A program made the translations under genes and the position numbers. Positions 50,301 through 59,728 of a stretch of DNA of 64,000 nucleotides are shown here, in pieces (positions within the stretch are counted from its first letter, which is position 1; every line of letters starts with the position of its first letter). Origin of the DNA: Verrucomicrobiota bacterium. Its GTDB lineage: Bacteria > Verrucomicrobiota > Verrucomicrobiia > Opitutales > Opitutaceae. The notes beneath the pieces were generated by a model. That model saw nothing but the letters and a program-made list of their open reading frames with translations. It was not told where the DNA came from and did not search any database. The stretch lies in contig JAEWKR010000030.1 in assembly GCA_023457715.1 (NCBI GenBank), positions 19,330 to 83,329 on the forward strand, in the 5' to 3' direction.

Positions 50301-51251
50301 ATGAACCGCACGGACCGACTTGTCGCGATGGTGATGCACCTGCAGGGGCGGCGCGTCGTGCGCGCGGAGGAGCTCGCGCAGCGGTTCGAGATCAGCTTGC
50401 GCACGGTGTATCGTGACGTGAGCGCGCTGAACGAGGCGGGCGTGCCGATCGTGGGGGAGCCGGGGGTGGGGTACAGCCTGGTGCGGGGGTATCATCTCCC
50501 GCCGGTCATGCTGACAGCCGATGAGGCTTCGGTGCTGGTGGTCGGCGCGCAGTTGGTGCAGCAATTCGGCGATGCCTCGTTGAGCGAACCGATGACGGCC
50601 GCCATCGACAAATTGCGCGCCGTACTGCCGCGGGACCGCCAGGAGCACGTGGACCGGCTCGCGCGCCAGACCGTGGTAAGCGGCCGGCCGGGGCGCGTGG
50701 CACCCGATCCGGCTGCGCAGCCGTGGCTGCTCGCGGTCCAGCGGGGCGTGGCGCAGCGGCGCGTCCTGCGGATCCGCTACCAGGCGCGGACCGCGGAAGC
50801 GCCCACGATACGCGACGTGGAGCCCCTGGGCGTGGTGTTCTACGGCGACGCGTGGTACCTGGTCGCCTGGTGCCGGCTGCGGGTGGGGTATCGTCACTTC
50901 CGCATCGATCGGGTGCAGCACCTGGAACCGTTGCCCGAGACTTTCCCCACGCGGCCCGATTTCTCACTGAAGGAGCACCTCGAGCAGGAGACGCGCAACG
51001 AGGAGCGGCTTCCGGCGCGAATCTGGCTTTCGCAACGGGCGTTTGAGCGGGCGCGCGCGGAGAGCTGGGCGACGTTGATCGAGGAGACGCGGCGCGATGG
51101 CGGGGCCGAGTTTACCCTCTTCACGTACTCGTTGCCCTGGCTCGCGCGCTGGTTGTTGAGTTTTGCGACGGACGCGGAGGCGATTGAACCCGCGGAGCTG
51201 CGCGTACTGGTCCGTGAGCAGGCCAGCGCGGTCGCAAACCGGTACGAGTAG
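50301..51251 (+). CDS. YafY-type HTH/WYL transcriptional regulator
   Basis: This protein has 316 residues. The N-terminal helix-turn-helix is MNRTDRLVAMVMHLQGRRVV then AEELAQRFEISLRTVYRDVS. The WYL domain follows (about 135-220, with IRYQARTAEAPTIRDVEPLG and GDAWYLVAWCRLRVGYRHFR), and then a WCX-like C-terminal part. Such proteins sense nucleotides or other small ligands and often repress a neighbour, here perhaps the divergent DUF4337 gene. The ATG at 50301 follows the hexamer array; the upstream extension would translate repeats. Confidence 0.9.
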   Translation: MNRTDRLVAMVMHLQGRRVVRAEELAQRFEISLRTVYRDVSALNEAGVPIVGEPGVGYSLVRGYHLPPVMLTADEASVLVVGAQLVQQFGDASLSEPMTAAIDKLRAVLPRDRQEHVDRLARQTVVSGRPGRVAPDPAAQPWLLAVQRGVAQRRVLRIRYQARTAEAPTIRDVEPLGVVFYGDAWYLVAWCRLRVGYRHFRIDRVQHLEPLPETFPTRPDFSLKEHLEQETRNEERLPARIWLSQRAFERARAESWATLIEETRRDGGAEFTLFTYSLPWLARWLLSFATDAEAIEPAELRVLVREQASAVANRYE

Positions 51252-51370
51252 GAAATCCCAAATCCCAAAGGTCCAAATCCCAACGAAATCCCAGCGGCCA
51301 AATTCCAAAGGATTGTTCTTTGGGATTTGGGATTTCTTTGGAGTTTGGGATTTGGAGTTTGGGATTTGCT
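51252..51370. repeat. Foldback microrepeat, AAATCCC/TTTGGGA heptamers
   Basis: The left arm (51252-51314) is built of AAATCCC-like units and the right arm (51315-51370) of GGGATTT-like units, almost without a loop. It follows the WYL-regulator stop directly. The stretch from 51371 to 51467 shows no gene and probably holds the promoter of the VOC gene. Confidence 0.85.
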
Positions 51371-51467
51371 CCTGACACCCCGTTGTCAGTACCCCGTGTT
51401 ACACTGTTCGGGTAAGGCGGTCATCGCACCTGAACCGCACCACCACAACGTCCATTGCCTTCCCACC

Positions 51468-51839
51468 ATGATCAAAGTCATCGAATTCGCCTTCACCGGT
51501 TATCCCGTCACCGATATGGCCCGCGCCCGGCAGTTTTATGAATCCGTGCTCGGATTGAAGCCCGCTTCCACGTGGGAACACGAGGGGAAGAGCTGGATCG
51601 AGTACGAGGTCGGACCCAGCTGCCTCGCCCTCACGAACCTGGCGCCCGAATGGAGACCCTCGACGCAAGGACCGTCGCTCGCCCTCGAGGTCGAGAACTT
51701 TGACGCGGCGGTCGCCGAGCTGAAGCGGATTGGCGCGCGCTTCACGGTGGAACCCATGGAGTCGCCCGCATGTCGGCTCGCGGTGATCCTTGACCCCGAT
51801 GGGAACTCGCTGGCCATCCACAAACGTAATCCCGCCTAA
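51468..51839 (+). CDS. VOC (glyoxalase/bleomycin-resistance fold) protein
   Basis: This 123-residue protein has the paired beta-alpha-beta-beta-beta modules of the VOC superfamily. The N-half is GYPVTDMARARQFYESVLGL and the C-half is VENFDAAVAELKRIGARFTV ending ILDPDGNSLAIHKRN. The C-terminal His near IHKRN and the Glu residues in WIEYEV could bind metal. The substrate is unknown; family members include glyoxalases, ring-cleavage dioxygenases and resistance proteins. The ATG at 51468 gives the standard start. Confidence 0.88.
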   Translation: MIKVIEFAFTGYPVTDMARARQFYESVLGLKPASTWEHEGKSWIEYEVGPSCLALTNLAPEWRPSTQGPSLALEVENFDAAVAELKRIGARFTVEPMESPACRLAVILDPDGNSLAIHKRNPA

Positions 51840-52257
51840 GCGCCGCCAGCCATGCTTACGCTTGAATCGCTAGCCGCGTGCAGCGCGACGCTGACGGTGT
51901 CATCCGCACCCGGCGCTGAACGTGCGCCGGACCCCCAGTGGCTCGGGCGTGCGCCTGATCTCGGCGTGGCGACTCCTCCAACAATCGGGGGCTCCTGCGT
52001 GCCAGAGGCCACCAGCGTAGAAGTGAGCGAACGTCAGGAACGTCGCGCCTACGTGAACGCTTTCGCGGCGTTCTTCGGGTAGAGCCGGAGGTCGCTGCGG
52101 TGCTTCAGCCCGCAGGATTGGGAGGCAGAGGCTGAAATGCTGAAACGCTGAAATGCTGAACTCGCAAGAAGGCCGGCTACCCCCAACCAAAAACCCAAAA
52201 CCCAAAACCCAAAACAAGCACCCTAACGCCGCGCTGGGTTGAGAAACGGCGCATCAC
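51840..52257. other. Gap with dispersed repeat modules, no clear gene
   Basis: A 76-codon open frame at 51852-52082 has no recognisable family and I do not call it. Bases 52101-52117 (GTGCTTCAGCCCGCAGG) recur exactly at 63808-63824. From 52130 to 52170 there are GCTGAAA-type octamers ending CTGAACTCGCAAGAA. AAAACCC heptamers follow at 52185-52213. This compound order (octamers, CTCGCAAGAAG, then AAAACCC) recurs at 59600-59710. Confidence 0.6.
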
Positions 52258-52986
52258 GTGTACACACACGGGATGCCAGAACGCGTCGCCACTCTCCGCA
52301 GTAAACACCTGGGGAACGAGCGCACCGTGTGGATCCGCCCGCCGCGCGACGCGGCGCGGGCGCGGCACCTGATGGTCTTCCTCGACGGGGAGATGTACCG
52401 TGACAAGGTCGGCGCGCCTGCCATCGTGGCCGGCATTGCCGCCGAGGCGGAGAGCGCCGATGCGTGGTTCGTCTACCTTTCGAGCGTGGATCCGGACACC
52501 CGCTGGAGGGAATGTCCTTGTTTTCCTCCGTTTGCGGCGTTTCTGGCCGACGAGTTTCTTCCCTGGCTCTTCCGCCTCGAAGATGGCGCCGCGGAAACGA
52601 GCGTGCGCACCTTGGTGGGGCTCAGCTACACGGGGTTGGCCGCGGCCTATGTCGCGCAGGAGCGCCCCGGCGCCTTCCAGCGGATCATCAGTCAGTCGGG
52701 TTCGTTCTGGTGGAACCGAGGCTGGTTGATCGACCAATATGCGGCGCATCCGCTGCGGACACCGGCGGAGTTCTACCTCGAGGTGGGCACGCGCGAAACG
52801 CAGACGAATCTCCAGCATCATCCCGATGTGTTTCAGGACACGTCGCAGTTGGACGCGGTGCGCGCGTTTCGCGACGTCCTGGAAAAGCGCGGGTATGGCG
52901 TCACGCACGTGGAAACGGATGGTGCGCACGACACCGCGGCCTGGGCCCGCGGCCTGCCGGAGGCGATGAGGTGGGCGTTGCGCTAG
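52258..52986 (+). CDS. Alpha/beta-hydrolase, enterochelin-esterase-like
   Basis: This 242-residue protein has an N-terminal strand region (NERTVWIRPPRDAARARHLM), then the nucleophile elbow GLSYTG with Ser123 and a late His in DGAHDTAAW. FLDGEMY early on is typical of the Fes/EstB putative-esterase family. Members cleave siderophore esters or other esters; some act on carbohydrate esters. No signal peptide is visible, so it is cytoplasmic. The start is GTG at 52258, and an ATG at 52273 is an alternative. It converges on the PEPCK gene. Confidence 0.78.
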   Translation: MYTHGMPERVATLRSKHLGNERTVWIRPPRDAARARHLMVFLDGEMYRDKVGAPAIVAGIAAEAESADAWFVYLSSVDPDTRWRECPCFPPFAAFLADEFLPWLFRLEDGAAETSVRTLVGLSYTGLAAAYVAQERPGAFQRIISQSGSFWWNRGWLIDQYAAHPLRTPAEFYLEVGTRETQTNLQHHPDVFQDTSQLDAVRAFRDVLEKRGYGVTHVETDGAHDTAAWARGLPEAMRWALR

Positions 52987-53024
52987 GCGCGCGGTCCTGC
53001 GCTCGCAGGTTTCGACGCCGACGA

Positions 53025-53055
53025 CAAAAAAGCGGGGCCGTTTCCGGCCCCGCTT
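53025..53055 (-). terminator. Terminator between convergent esterase and PEPCK genes
   Basis: AGCGGGGCCG (53031-53040), loop TTTC, CGGCCCCGCT (53045-53054). On the minus strand the stem is followed by six Ts (from the A-run at 53025-53031), a strong terminator for the PEPCK gene. On the plus strand the tail is weak. CTCAAAT heptamers follow at 53062-53088. Confidence 0.8.
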
Positions 53056-53104
53056 CGATCTTAAATCTCAAATCTCAGATCTCAAATGCCCGGCGCAGCC
53101 GGGC

Positions 53105-56100
53105 TCAGATATTCTCCGGCACGAGCGCAGGATCCACGCCCAGCGTTCCCTTCAACTGGTTGATGTAATCCGCCGAGTGGGCGTTTTTCAGCGCCAGTTG
53201 GAGGGCCAGGAGACGTTCGCCGATCAGGAGTTCCTCCGCCACGTCCGCATAGTTCGTATGCGAGAGAAACTTCTGCAGGTACTGCCCCTGTTCCTCGAGT
53301 TGGGCCGTGTCGCGGCGCTGCTGGGCCTTCAGGCGCGCGAGGTACCAGTCGCTGGCGAGCATCGCCTCGCGCGTGAACAGCGTCCGCACCTCCGCATCGG
53401 CCAGTGTCCTTCCCTGGTAGGTGCCGTCGCGCATGATGTGCAGCAGCGCCTTCAGCGGCGGCACGGCCTGTTCGACCGAACCGTCGTTGAAGTAGGATTC
53501 CGCGGCGGTGCGCATGGCGTGGACGATGTTCTCCATGCCTTCCGCGAACACGTCCACACCCTGCAACTCGGGGCGCAGCTGCTCGTCGGCGAACAGCGTG
53601 CTGGGGTTGCTCAGCACGCGGCCGCAGAAGGCCTGCACAAAGCGCGCCGTGATGCGCCAGCCCAGCCGGCTGGCGAGCACGGGCTTCCCGGCGTGCTGGA
53701 AATCCTCGCACCGCTCCAGGTAGCCATGCTCGATGAGATACTTGGGCGTGCGCTCCTCGGGCGACATCCGCGCCCAGATCTCGGGGACGAGCAGGCTGAT
53801 GTCGTGGTCAACGCGATGCTTCGGCCCGATCCAGCCGGCCGCCGACGAGAACACGGCGAGATCCGTCAGCAGCGCTGAGACGAGCGCGGCGTTCAGATCG
53901 TGGATCGGTGGCAGCGCGTTGAACGGCCCCTTTGTCAGCGCGCCCTCCGAGCCGGCGCCGGTCGTGGACGGCGACTTGCCCGTAAGGCTCGCGATGAAGT
54001 CCATGAACGCCTCCGGGAATTCCTGGTAGTGCAGCGGGTTGAACACGCACAGCGGTTTCACGCCCGGCTCCGGCGGGTTCAGCCGGCGGCCGGCCAGCAC
54101 CGCGCCCACGGGGAACAGCGCCGGGGCATTGCTCGGAATGCGGCGGTACAGGCGCGCGCCCACCTGCGCGAGATACGTGGTCCGCGGCTCCTCGAGATCG
54201 GGACGGTTCTGCAGGTAGCGGGGGTTTTTCGAGGGCTTGCCGTCGACGATGCGCGGGTGAGCCGGCGACGAGAGGAATTCGGGTCCGCGATTGGACACGA
54301 AGTCGTGGAAGATCGCGCGGATGGGTTCGGTGAACGTGTCGAAGCCGATCGCGTCTTCGATGATCCCGGCCGCGTTCTCCTTCGTCAGCGGCTCGTAGTT
54401 GGAGAAGAAATTGCCCGGGCGGGAGAAGTCGCGCTCGGTGCGCTTGTCGTAGCCGCGGTGGATCGCCTCGTCCGGGCGCTGGAAGAGCGAGAACTCACAG
54501 TTGTGGACGAACTTCAGCGAGGGCTCGGCCTGGGCCCAGGCGGGCACGCCCTTGACGCTGCGCGACGGCACGACCACGGAGGCCGTGATGTCGTCCTCGG
54601 CCTGGATCTTCACCGCGGGGAAGAAGTCCTTGCGCAGGCTGTACGTCCGCCAGCCGCCGTCGGGCGTGAAGCCGACGCGAAGGTAGTGCGTGAGCACCTT
54701 CTGGCGGTGGTACTTGATCTCGTTGCCGGGAAGCCCGTTGATCGTGTCGACGCTGAAGTGCTTGCGCCAGTCACCGCCCCATTCGGGCTTGTAGTAGCGC
54801 TTGATGAGGAGGATCAGGTCGCGGATGTAATGCGGGATCGTGTCGAGCCACGCATTGTAGTCGTCGGTGTAGTCGGGGCTGCGGCTGAGCAGCTTGACCA
54901 CCGAGCCCAGCGACCGCTCGGCACTGAGCAGCGGGCGCCCGTGCGGTTTGTTGCGCGCGGAGTCGCGGAAGCGCATGCCGTACTCGCGGCGCAGGATGCT
55001 GTCGACCAGGTCGAAGTCCTCCACGAGGTTGCTGACGAAGTTCGGGCCGATGAACGTCGCATCCGCGATCGACTTCGAGATCTCGGACTTGCCGCCGCCC
55101 GACACGGTGCAGGGCTTGTGGCAGAGCACGCCCTCGGCGGTGGTGCCGCGCAGGCGCCAGCGGCGCCCCTCGTCCGGCTTGATCATCTCGACCTTGTAGC
55201 CGGAGGGGAGGACGTAGGTGTGCTGCGGCAGGAGCTTGATGCTCTCGCCCTGCCCCCAGCTGATGGTCTGTTCGCGGAGGTCGAAGTAGGCGTCCTCGGG
55301 CACATAACAGATGTCCGGATACGTCTTGTCGCGGGCCCAGCCGCCGGGCTGCACCTCAATGCGGTCCTGCAGCTGCGCGAGGACCTCCTGGAACGTGTGG
55401 TCGACGATGGCCAGATGCTTGCTGAGCTGGAAGTCCTCGCCGAGGTCGTAGCTCGGGAACACGATGGCGCCGCCGGCGTGCTCCTCCTCGCACTGGCCGA
55501 TGAGGTTCGCTGAAAAACTGATCTGGGTCTTCACCTCCTTCTTGCAGTAGCCGAAGTAGTTGTCGGCGATGAGCGTGACCATCACGCCGCTGGTGTCCCG
55601 GGCGCTCAGCTTGAAGGCGACGCCGTCGTTGTAGAGCTCGTCCGGCTTCTTCCAGCACATCTTGTCCCGGCGCTGGCGCTCGGTCGCCTCGTCCCAGCTG
55701 GGCAGCCCCAGTTCACGCTTGGTCAGGGTGGTGAGGTGAGTGGCGACGATGACGCACCCCGTGGTGCCGGTCCAATGCTCGGGATCGAGGGCGGCATCGT
55801 TTTCCGGCAGATGCGGATCGCCGGCGTTGCCGAAGATCCGCTCCACGAAGTCGAGGTTGGCCACCAGCGACCCGGGCATGAAGAAACGCGTCTCCATCGA
55901 ACGCTGGGGGGTGAAACCGGGCACCTCCGGACACACCACGGGCCGCAGATGCAGGGTGACGAAGCATTCCGCCGGCTTGGGGGCGGTGGACGTGAACGGG
56001 AGCCGCAGCAGTTCGCGCGGCGGGTTCAGCGCGGCCCGCAGGAGCCGGCCGAAGACGGCGGCGGGCACGGCCTTCTTTTCATCGGGGATCGGCACGCCGA

Positions 56101-56545
56101 GTTCCGCGATGTGGAAGGTGCCCTGCGTGGTGCGTCGGTCACTTTTGGGGTTGTGCAGGACGCCCTGCCGGACGCGAAACGACGAGAGGATATCGCTCTG
56201 GTGGCGGTCGGAATCGGGCGGCAGTGAAAGCACGCGCGCAAGGCCGGGCTGGTCGAGCACGAGGGTCGTGGCCGGGAGCCGGGGCACCTCGCACACGTTT
56301 TCCAGGTGGTCGTAGAAGAAATTCTGGATCCGCTGGTCGATGGGGCACAGGTGCCGGGAGAGCGCGCGGTCCTTTTCGCGGCTCAAGGCAAGAAAGTGGT
56401 CCACCAGGGGGGCCAGGCCTTCCCCGGAGGTGGCTGATACCACTCCCGGTTGCCCGATCTCGCGCAACTTGAGGTTCAAGTACGCGATCAACTGCTGGTC
56501 ATGTTCACCCGCAAGCACCGCGGGGGAGGACGTTCGTGTAGGCAT
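53105..56545 (-). CDS. PPi-dependent phosphoenolpyruvate carboxykinase (putative)
   Basis: This 1146-residue protein matches the PPi-type PEPCK family in length (about 1130-1150) and in remembered blocks: LHNPKSDRRTTQGTFHIAEL near residue 131, RPVVCPEVPGFTPQRSMETR and DNYFGYCKKEVKTQISFSAN. SGGGKSE at 482-488 is in the role of a phosphate-binding loop. The enzyme uses pyrophosphate instead of ATP or GTP to interconvert oxaloacetate and PEP at the centre of carbon metabolism. It is much larger than ATP/GTP PEPCK and not clearly homologous along its length. The frame is open to a GTG at 56596; the ATG at 56545 gives the usual start. The assignment rests on pattern memory, so it should be searched. 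Confidence 0.75.
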   Translation of the reverse strand: MPTRTSSPAVLAGEHDQQLIAYLNLKLREIGQPGVVSATSGEGLAPLVDHFLALSREKDRALSRHLCPIDQRIQNFFYDHLENVCEVPRLPATTLVLDQPGLARVLSLPPDSDRHQSDILSSFRVRQGVLHNPKSDRRTTQGTFHIAELGVPIPDEKKAVPAAVFGRLLRAALNPPRELLRLPFTSTAPKPAECFVTLHLRPVVCPEVPGFTPQRSMETRFFMPGSLVANLDFVERIFGNAGDPHLPENDAALDPEHWTGTTGCVIVATHLTTLTKRELGLPSWDEATERQRRDKMCWKKPDELYNDGVAFKLSARDTSGVMVTLIADNYFGYCKKEVKTQISFSANLIGQCEEEHAGGAIVFPSYDLGEDFQLSKHLAIVDHTFQEVLAQLQDRIEVQPGGWARDKTYPDICYVPEDAYFDLREQTISWGQGESIKLLPQHTYVLPSGYKVEMIKPDEGRRWRLRGTTAEGVLCHKPCTVSGGGKSEISKSIADATFIGPNFVSNLVEDFDLVDSILRREYGMRFRDSARNKPHGRPLLSAERSLGSVVKLLSRSPDYTDDYNAWLDTIPHYIRDLILLIKRYYKPEWGGDWRKHFSVDTINGLPGNEIKYHRQKVLTHYLRVGFTPDGGWRTYSLRKDFFPAVKIQAEDDITASVVVPSRSVKGVPAWAQAEPSLKFVHNCEFSLFQRPDEAIHRGYDKRTERDFSRPGNFFSNYEPLTKENAAGIIEDAIGFDTFTEPIRAIFHDFVSNRGPEFLSSPAHPRIVDGKPSKNPRYLQNRPDLEEPRTTYLAQVGARLYRRIPSNAPALFPVGAVLAGRRLNPPEPGVKPLCVFNPLHYQEFPEAFMDFIASLTGKSPSTTGAGSEGALTKGPFNALPPIHDLNAALVSALLTDLAVFSSAAGWIGPKHRVDHDISLLVPEIWARMSPEERTPKYLIEHGYLERCEDFQHAGKPVLASRLGWRITARFVQAFCGRVLSNPSTLFADEQLRPELQGVDVFAEGMENIVHAMRTAAESYFNDGSVEQAVPPLKALLHIMRDGTYQGRTLADAEVRTLFTREAMLASDWYLARLKAQQRRDTAQLEEQGQYLQKFLSHTNYADVAEELLIGERLLALQLALKNAHSADYINQLKGTLGVDPALVPENI

Positions 56546-56752
56546 GATGTGTTTCGATCGAGGCGTTTCCCAAACAAAATCACCCCATCGAGACACGCGT
56601 TTCGGCCATGCGCAAACCGAGTTTTGATCACCCGATGCGGTTTGTTCGCCATTTGTTGCCGTGGGACGGCCGGAATCCGCGTTCTCTTGACCGCCGCTAC
56701 AGGTGATGACGCCCGGTTCTAATGCGACGGTCGCGGGACCGCGGTTCCGCGG
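56546..56752. other. Gap between PEPCK start and M16 protease stop
   Basis: About 200 bases hold no gene or tandem repeat that I can see. It should contain the minus-strand promoter of the PEPCK gene and possibly the end of the M16 transcript. No clear hairpin with a T-run is visible, so read-through from the M16 gene is possible. Confidence 0.5.
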
Positions 56753-59581
56753 CTATTTTTTCACCGGGACGGTCACGAACTTGAAGGCGCGCTTCGGGTC
56801 GAGGTACCGGCGAGCCAGCGCCGCCACCTCCGCACGGGTGATCGCCGCCACGTCCGCCGTGCGGTTGCGGGCCGCCTCGATCCGTTGCGGCCGTTGCTGC
56901 GCGTCACCCAGCACCGTCCCGCCCCAGTAGGCGTTCGTCCGCAGATCCTCGGTCATGCCCCGGACATACGGTTGCTTCGCCCGCTCGAACTCGTCCGCCG
57001 TCGGACCTTTCGCGCTGAGGCTCCGCAGCTCGCGCTCCAGCAGGGTGAGCACCTGCGAGGCGAGTTGGGGGTCGACATCCAGGTGGCAGACAAACGCGTT
57101 GGCGCCGGGAAAACCGTCAATGCGTTGGAAAAACGCCGACGCCGCATAGGTGGCGCCCAGTTCCTCCCGTGTGCGCGCGCGCAACCGCTCCGCGATGATC
57201 GAGGCCAGCAGGTGCGAGCGGCGCTCCTGCCGCGTCCCGGCCGTTTCCTCCACCGGCCAGTACCACGCGATGGTCACCTGCTTCAGGGTTGGCGGGATGG
57301 GAAAGGCACGCAGTTCGCCGGGCACGGGGGCCACCACCACCGGCACGGGGGCGGTCCGGTCGGTCACCGGTTGCCGCCGCGGCAGCGCGCCCAGGGTGTC
57401 GGCCACTGCGGAGCGCGCCGCCGGCCAGTCGATCTCGCCCACCACGCTCAGCTCGATCGGGCCGGTGGTGAGCTGCGGCTCCATCCAGGCGCGAAGTTCC
57501 GCAAGATCGCGGCCCGAAAATTCGTCGTACGTGGCCACACCAAAGCGACCGTCGTCACTGAAAAGATGGCGCAGCGCGCCCTGCATGATGGGCCCGCTGG
57601 GGCTTGCCATCAGCTGCGCCATGACCGAGCCGTAATGCGCGCGCGCGTGCCGCATCGCTTCCGGCCGGAATCCGGGGTCGCTGATGAAGGCCGTGATCAC
57701 CTGCAGGGCGAACTTCAATTCGCGGGGCGCGCAGCGCGCCGAGAACACCAGCGCGTCGTAGTCGACATGGAAGCTCAGGCTCACGGCGCGACCCACGAGG
57801 AGGTCGCTGAGTTCCTGCTGCGTGTGCCGGCCGACGCCGCCCGCCGCAAAACCGCCGTTCGCGAGCAGATCGAGGCCGGGCCGCGTCTTCAGCTGCGAGA
57901 GCTTGCCGTCGCCGACCCGGATGCGGACCACGACCTGGTCGGCGTCGTACGCGGTCGACTTGAAGTTGAGTTTCACTCCGTTGGCGAACTCGGTGAGCCG
58001 GGCGTCGAGATCCGCCAGCCGCTCCTCCTTCACCAACTCGCCGGCCGGGCCGAAGTCGGGGTAGGCGAACCCGACCCCTTCGACACTGGCGGGCCGGGTG
58101 ACGGGGGACGCCCGGCTGGCGTTCATCACCTCGGCGATCCGGCTTGCCGCCAGGTCGAAGCTGTCGTTGGCCGCCACAAACACGGTCGGTGATCCGGGCT
58201 GCCAGGCGGCGCGAAACGCGGCCCGCGTTTCCGCCAGCGTGATCCGGTCCAGCTTGGGCACGAGGTCGCGTTCGAGGGCTTCGGGCGTGGCGAACACGGT
58301 GCCGTTGATCAGGGTGCCCACGAGTTGGTGGGCGAGGAGCGGGGAGCCCCGCGTCGCAGCCGAGCGGCGGGCCTGCTCGAGGTGCGTTTTCGCGGCGGCC
58401 CGCGCCTCCGTGAGTTCCGCCGCCGTGAATCCAAACTGCAACGCCGTGCGGTGCTCGCGCTCGAGGTGTCCGAGCAGATCCTGCCAATCCACCAGGCGCC
58501 CATTGAGACCCACCGTCGCCACCTCCCAGTCCCGCAACCCAGCGGTGAGCGAGGCGTTCGGTCCGACGAATTGCGCCCCCGTGGCATTCGCCTGCTTGTG
58601 CAGCCGCAGCTCGAACATCGCGAAGGCCAGGGCCTGCCGCAGTTTCTTCGCGCGATGATCCTGCGTATCAGGCACGCGGGGACTCCGCGTCGCTTTCTCC
58701 AGCGCCACGTACAGCCCGATCACCCCGGGTTCCCGAAACAGTCCGACCGTGGGCTTGGCGGTCTCAGGCGTGAGCAGGTCCGCGGGTTCGGGCCGCGGAT
58801 CGCCGCGCGGCGCCAGCGGGCCGAATTCCGTCTCAACCAGCCGCTGCATCTCGCCGGGATCGAAATCGCCCACCGCGATCACCGCCATCCGCTCGGGCCG
58901 GTACCAGGCATCGTAGAACGCCTGGAACTGGTTGCGCTGAAAACCACGGATCTGGTCCGCCTCGCCGATCACCTTGCGCCGCGCTTCACGCGACTGAGGC
59001 CAGAGCAGCTGCAGGTTGTAGTCGGCTGCGCGCGCCTCCGGCGTATCGCGTGTCGCCATCTCGGCCAGCACCACCCCCCGCTCCCGCTCGATCAGCCTCG
59101 GGTCGAACGTGACGCCGGCGGCGTATTCGCGGAGCGCGTGCAATGCCAGCCGTACCGTGGCCGGTTGCCGGGTGGGCACCTCCAGGTGATAGATGGTATG
59201 CACGTGACTGGTGAAGGCCGTGCTGTCCGGCCCGAAAGCGATTCCCAGGCGCTGGAGGGTCTCCGCCATCTTCCCGTCCGGAAAATCCCGTGTGCCGCGG
59301 AAAGCCATGTGTTCCACGAAATGCGCGAGACCGCGTTCGTCATCATTCTCGTGCAACGATCCGGCGCCGACCACCAGCCGGAACGACACGTTGTCCTTGG
59401 GTTGGGTGTTGGGGAGGAGGAGGTAGCGCAGCCCATTGGGCAGCACGCCGTCGCGAAGCGTCGGGTCGGTCGGCAGGTCGCTTTCCACCGGCAGCCAGGG
59501 AGACGCCGCGCGCGCCGGTGCCGCGGCCGTCGCCTCCGCAACGAAGGCGACCAGCAGGAGAACCAGCGAGGCAAGACGCAT
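56753..59581 (-). CDS. M16-family zinc protease (insulinase-like), secreted
   Basis: This protein has 942 residues. A signal peptide spans about residues 1-26 (MRLASLVLLLVAFVAEATAA). The inverted zinc motif HFVEH is at residues 87-91 in GLAHFVEHMAFRGT, followed by the distal Glu in RERGVVLAEMATRD. A second, inactive M16 half follows, as in PqqL-like periplasmic proteases. The role is peptide degradation in the periplasm. The frame is open to 59728, but that part translates repeat units, so the ATG at 59581 is chosen. The NHL gene is upstream on the same strand. Confidence 0.9.
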   Translation of the reverse strand: MRLASLVLLLVAFVAEATAAAPARAASPWLPVESDLPTDPTLRDGVLPNGLRYLLLPNTQPKDNVSFRLVVGAGSLHENDDERGLAHFVEHMAFRGTRDFPDGKMAETLQRLGIAFGPDSTAFTSHVHTIYHLEVPTRQPATVRLALHALREYAAGVTFDPRLIERERGVVLAEMATRDTPEARAADYNLQLLWPQSREARRKVIGEADQIRGFQRNQFQAFYDAWYRPERMAVIAVGDFDPGEMQRLVETEFGPLAPRGDPRPEPADLLTPETAKPTVGLFREPGVIGLYVALEKATRSPRVPDTQDHRAKKLRQALAFAMFELRLHKQANATGAQFVGPNASLTAGLRDWEVATVGLNGRLVDWQDLLGHLEREHRTALQFGFTAAELTEARAAAKTHLEQARRSAATRGSPLLAHQLVGTLINGTVFATPEALERDLVPKLDRITLAETRAAFRAAWQPGSPTVFVAANDSFDLAASRIAEVMNASRASPVTRPASVEGVGFAYPDFGPAGELVKEERLADLDARLTEFANGVKLNFKSTAYDADQVVVRIRVGDGKLSQLKTRPGLDLLANGGFAAGGVGRHTQQELSDLLVGRAVSLSFHVDYDALVFSARCAPRELKFALQVITAFISDPGFRPEAMRHARAHYGSVMAQLMASPSGPIMQGALRHLFSDDGRFGVATYDEFSGRDLAELRAWMEPQLTTGPIELSVVGEIDWPAARSAVADTLGALPRRQPVTDRTAPVPVVVAPVPGELRAFPIPPTLKQVTIAWYWPVEETAGTRQERRSHLLASIIAERLRARTREELGATYAASAFFQRIDGFPGANAFVCHLDVDPQLASQVLTLLERELRSLSAKGPTADEFERAKQPYVRGMTEDLRTNAYWGGTVLGDAQQRPQRIEAARNRTADVAAITRAEVAALARRYLDPKRAFKFVTVPVKK

Positions 59582-59587
59582 GTCGGC

Positions 59588-59715
59588 TGAAAAGCGGAAA
59601 GGCGGAAGGGCGGAAAGGCTGAAAAGCTGAAACGCTGAAATGCTGAACTCGCAAGAAGCCGGCGCCACCCCCCGCCCCCAACCCAAAACCCAAAACCCAA
59701 CACCCAACACCGCGC
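59588..59715. repeat. Composite repeat: GCTGAAA octamers then AAAACCC heptamers
   Basis: Eight-base units GGCGGAAA, GGCTGAAA, AGCTGAAA, CGCTGAAA and TGCTGAAC (59600-59645) lead to CTCGCAAGAAGCCGGC. CCCAACCCAAAACCCAAAAC-type units (59680-59707) follow. The same three-part order is at 52130-52213, so the block moves or is made as a unit. It lies in the gap between the NHL stop and the M16 start. Confidence 0.8.
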
Positions 59716-59728
59716 GCGCAGCGCGCAC

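Noticed and set aside
51852..52082. 76-codon ORF after the VOC gene
   Set aside because: No recognisable family and no Shine-Dalgarno; the stretch leads into dispersed repeat modules.
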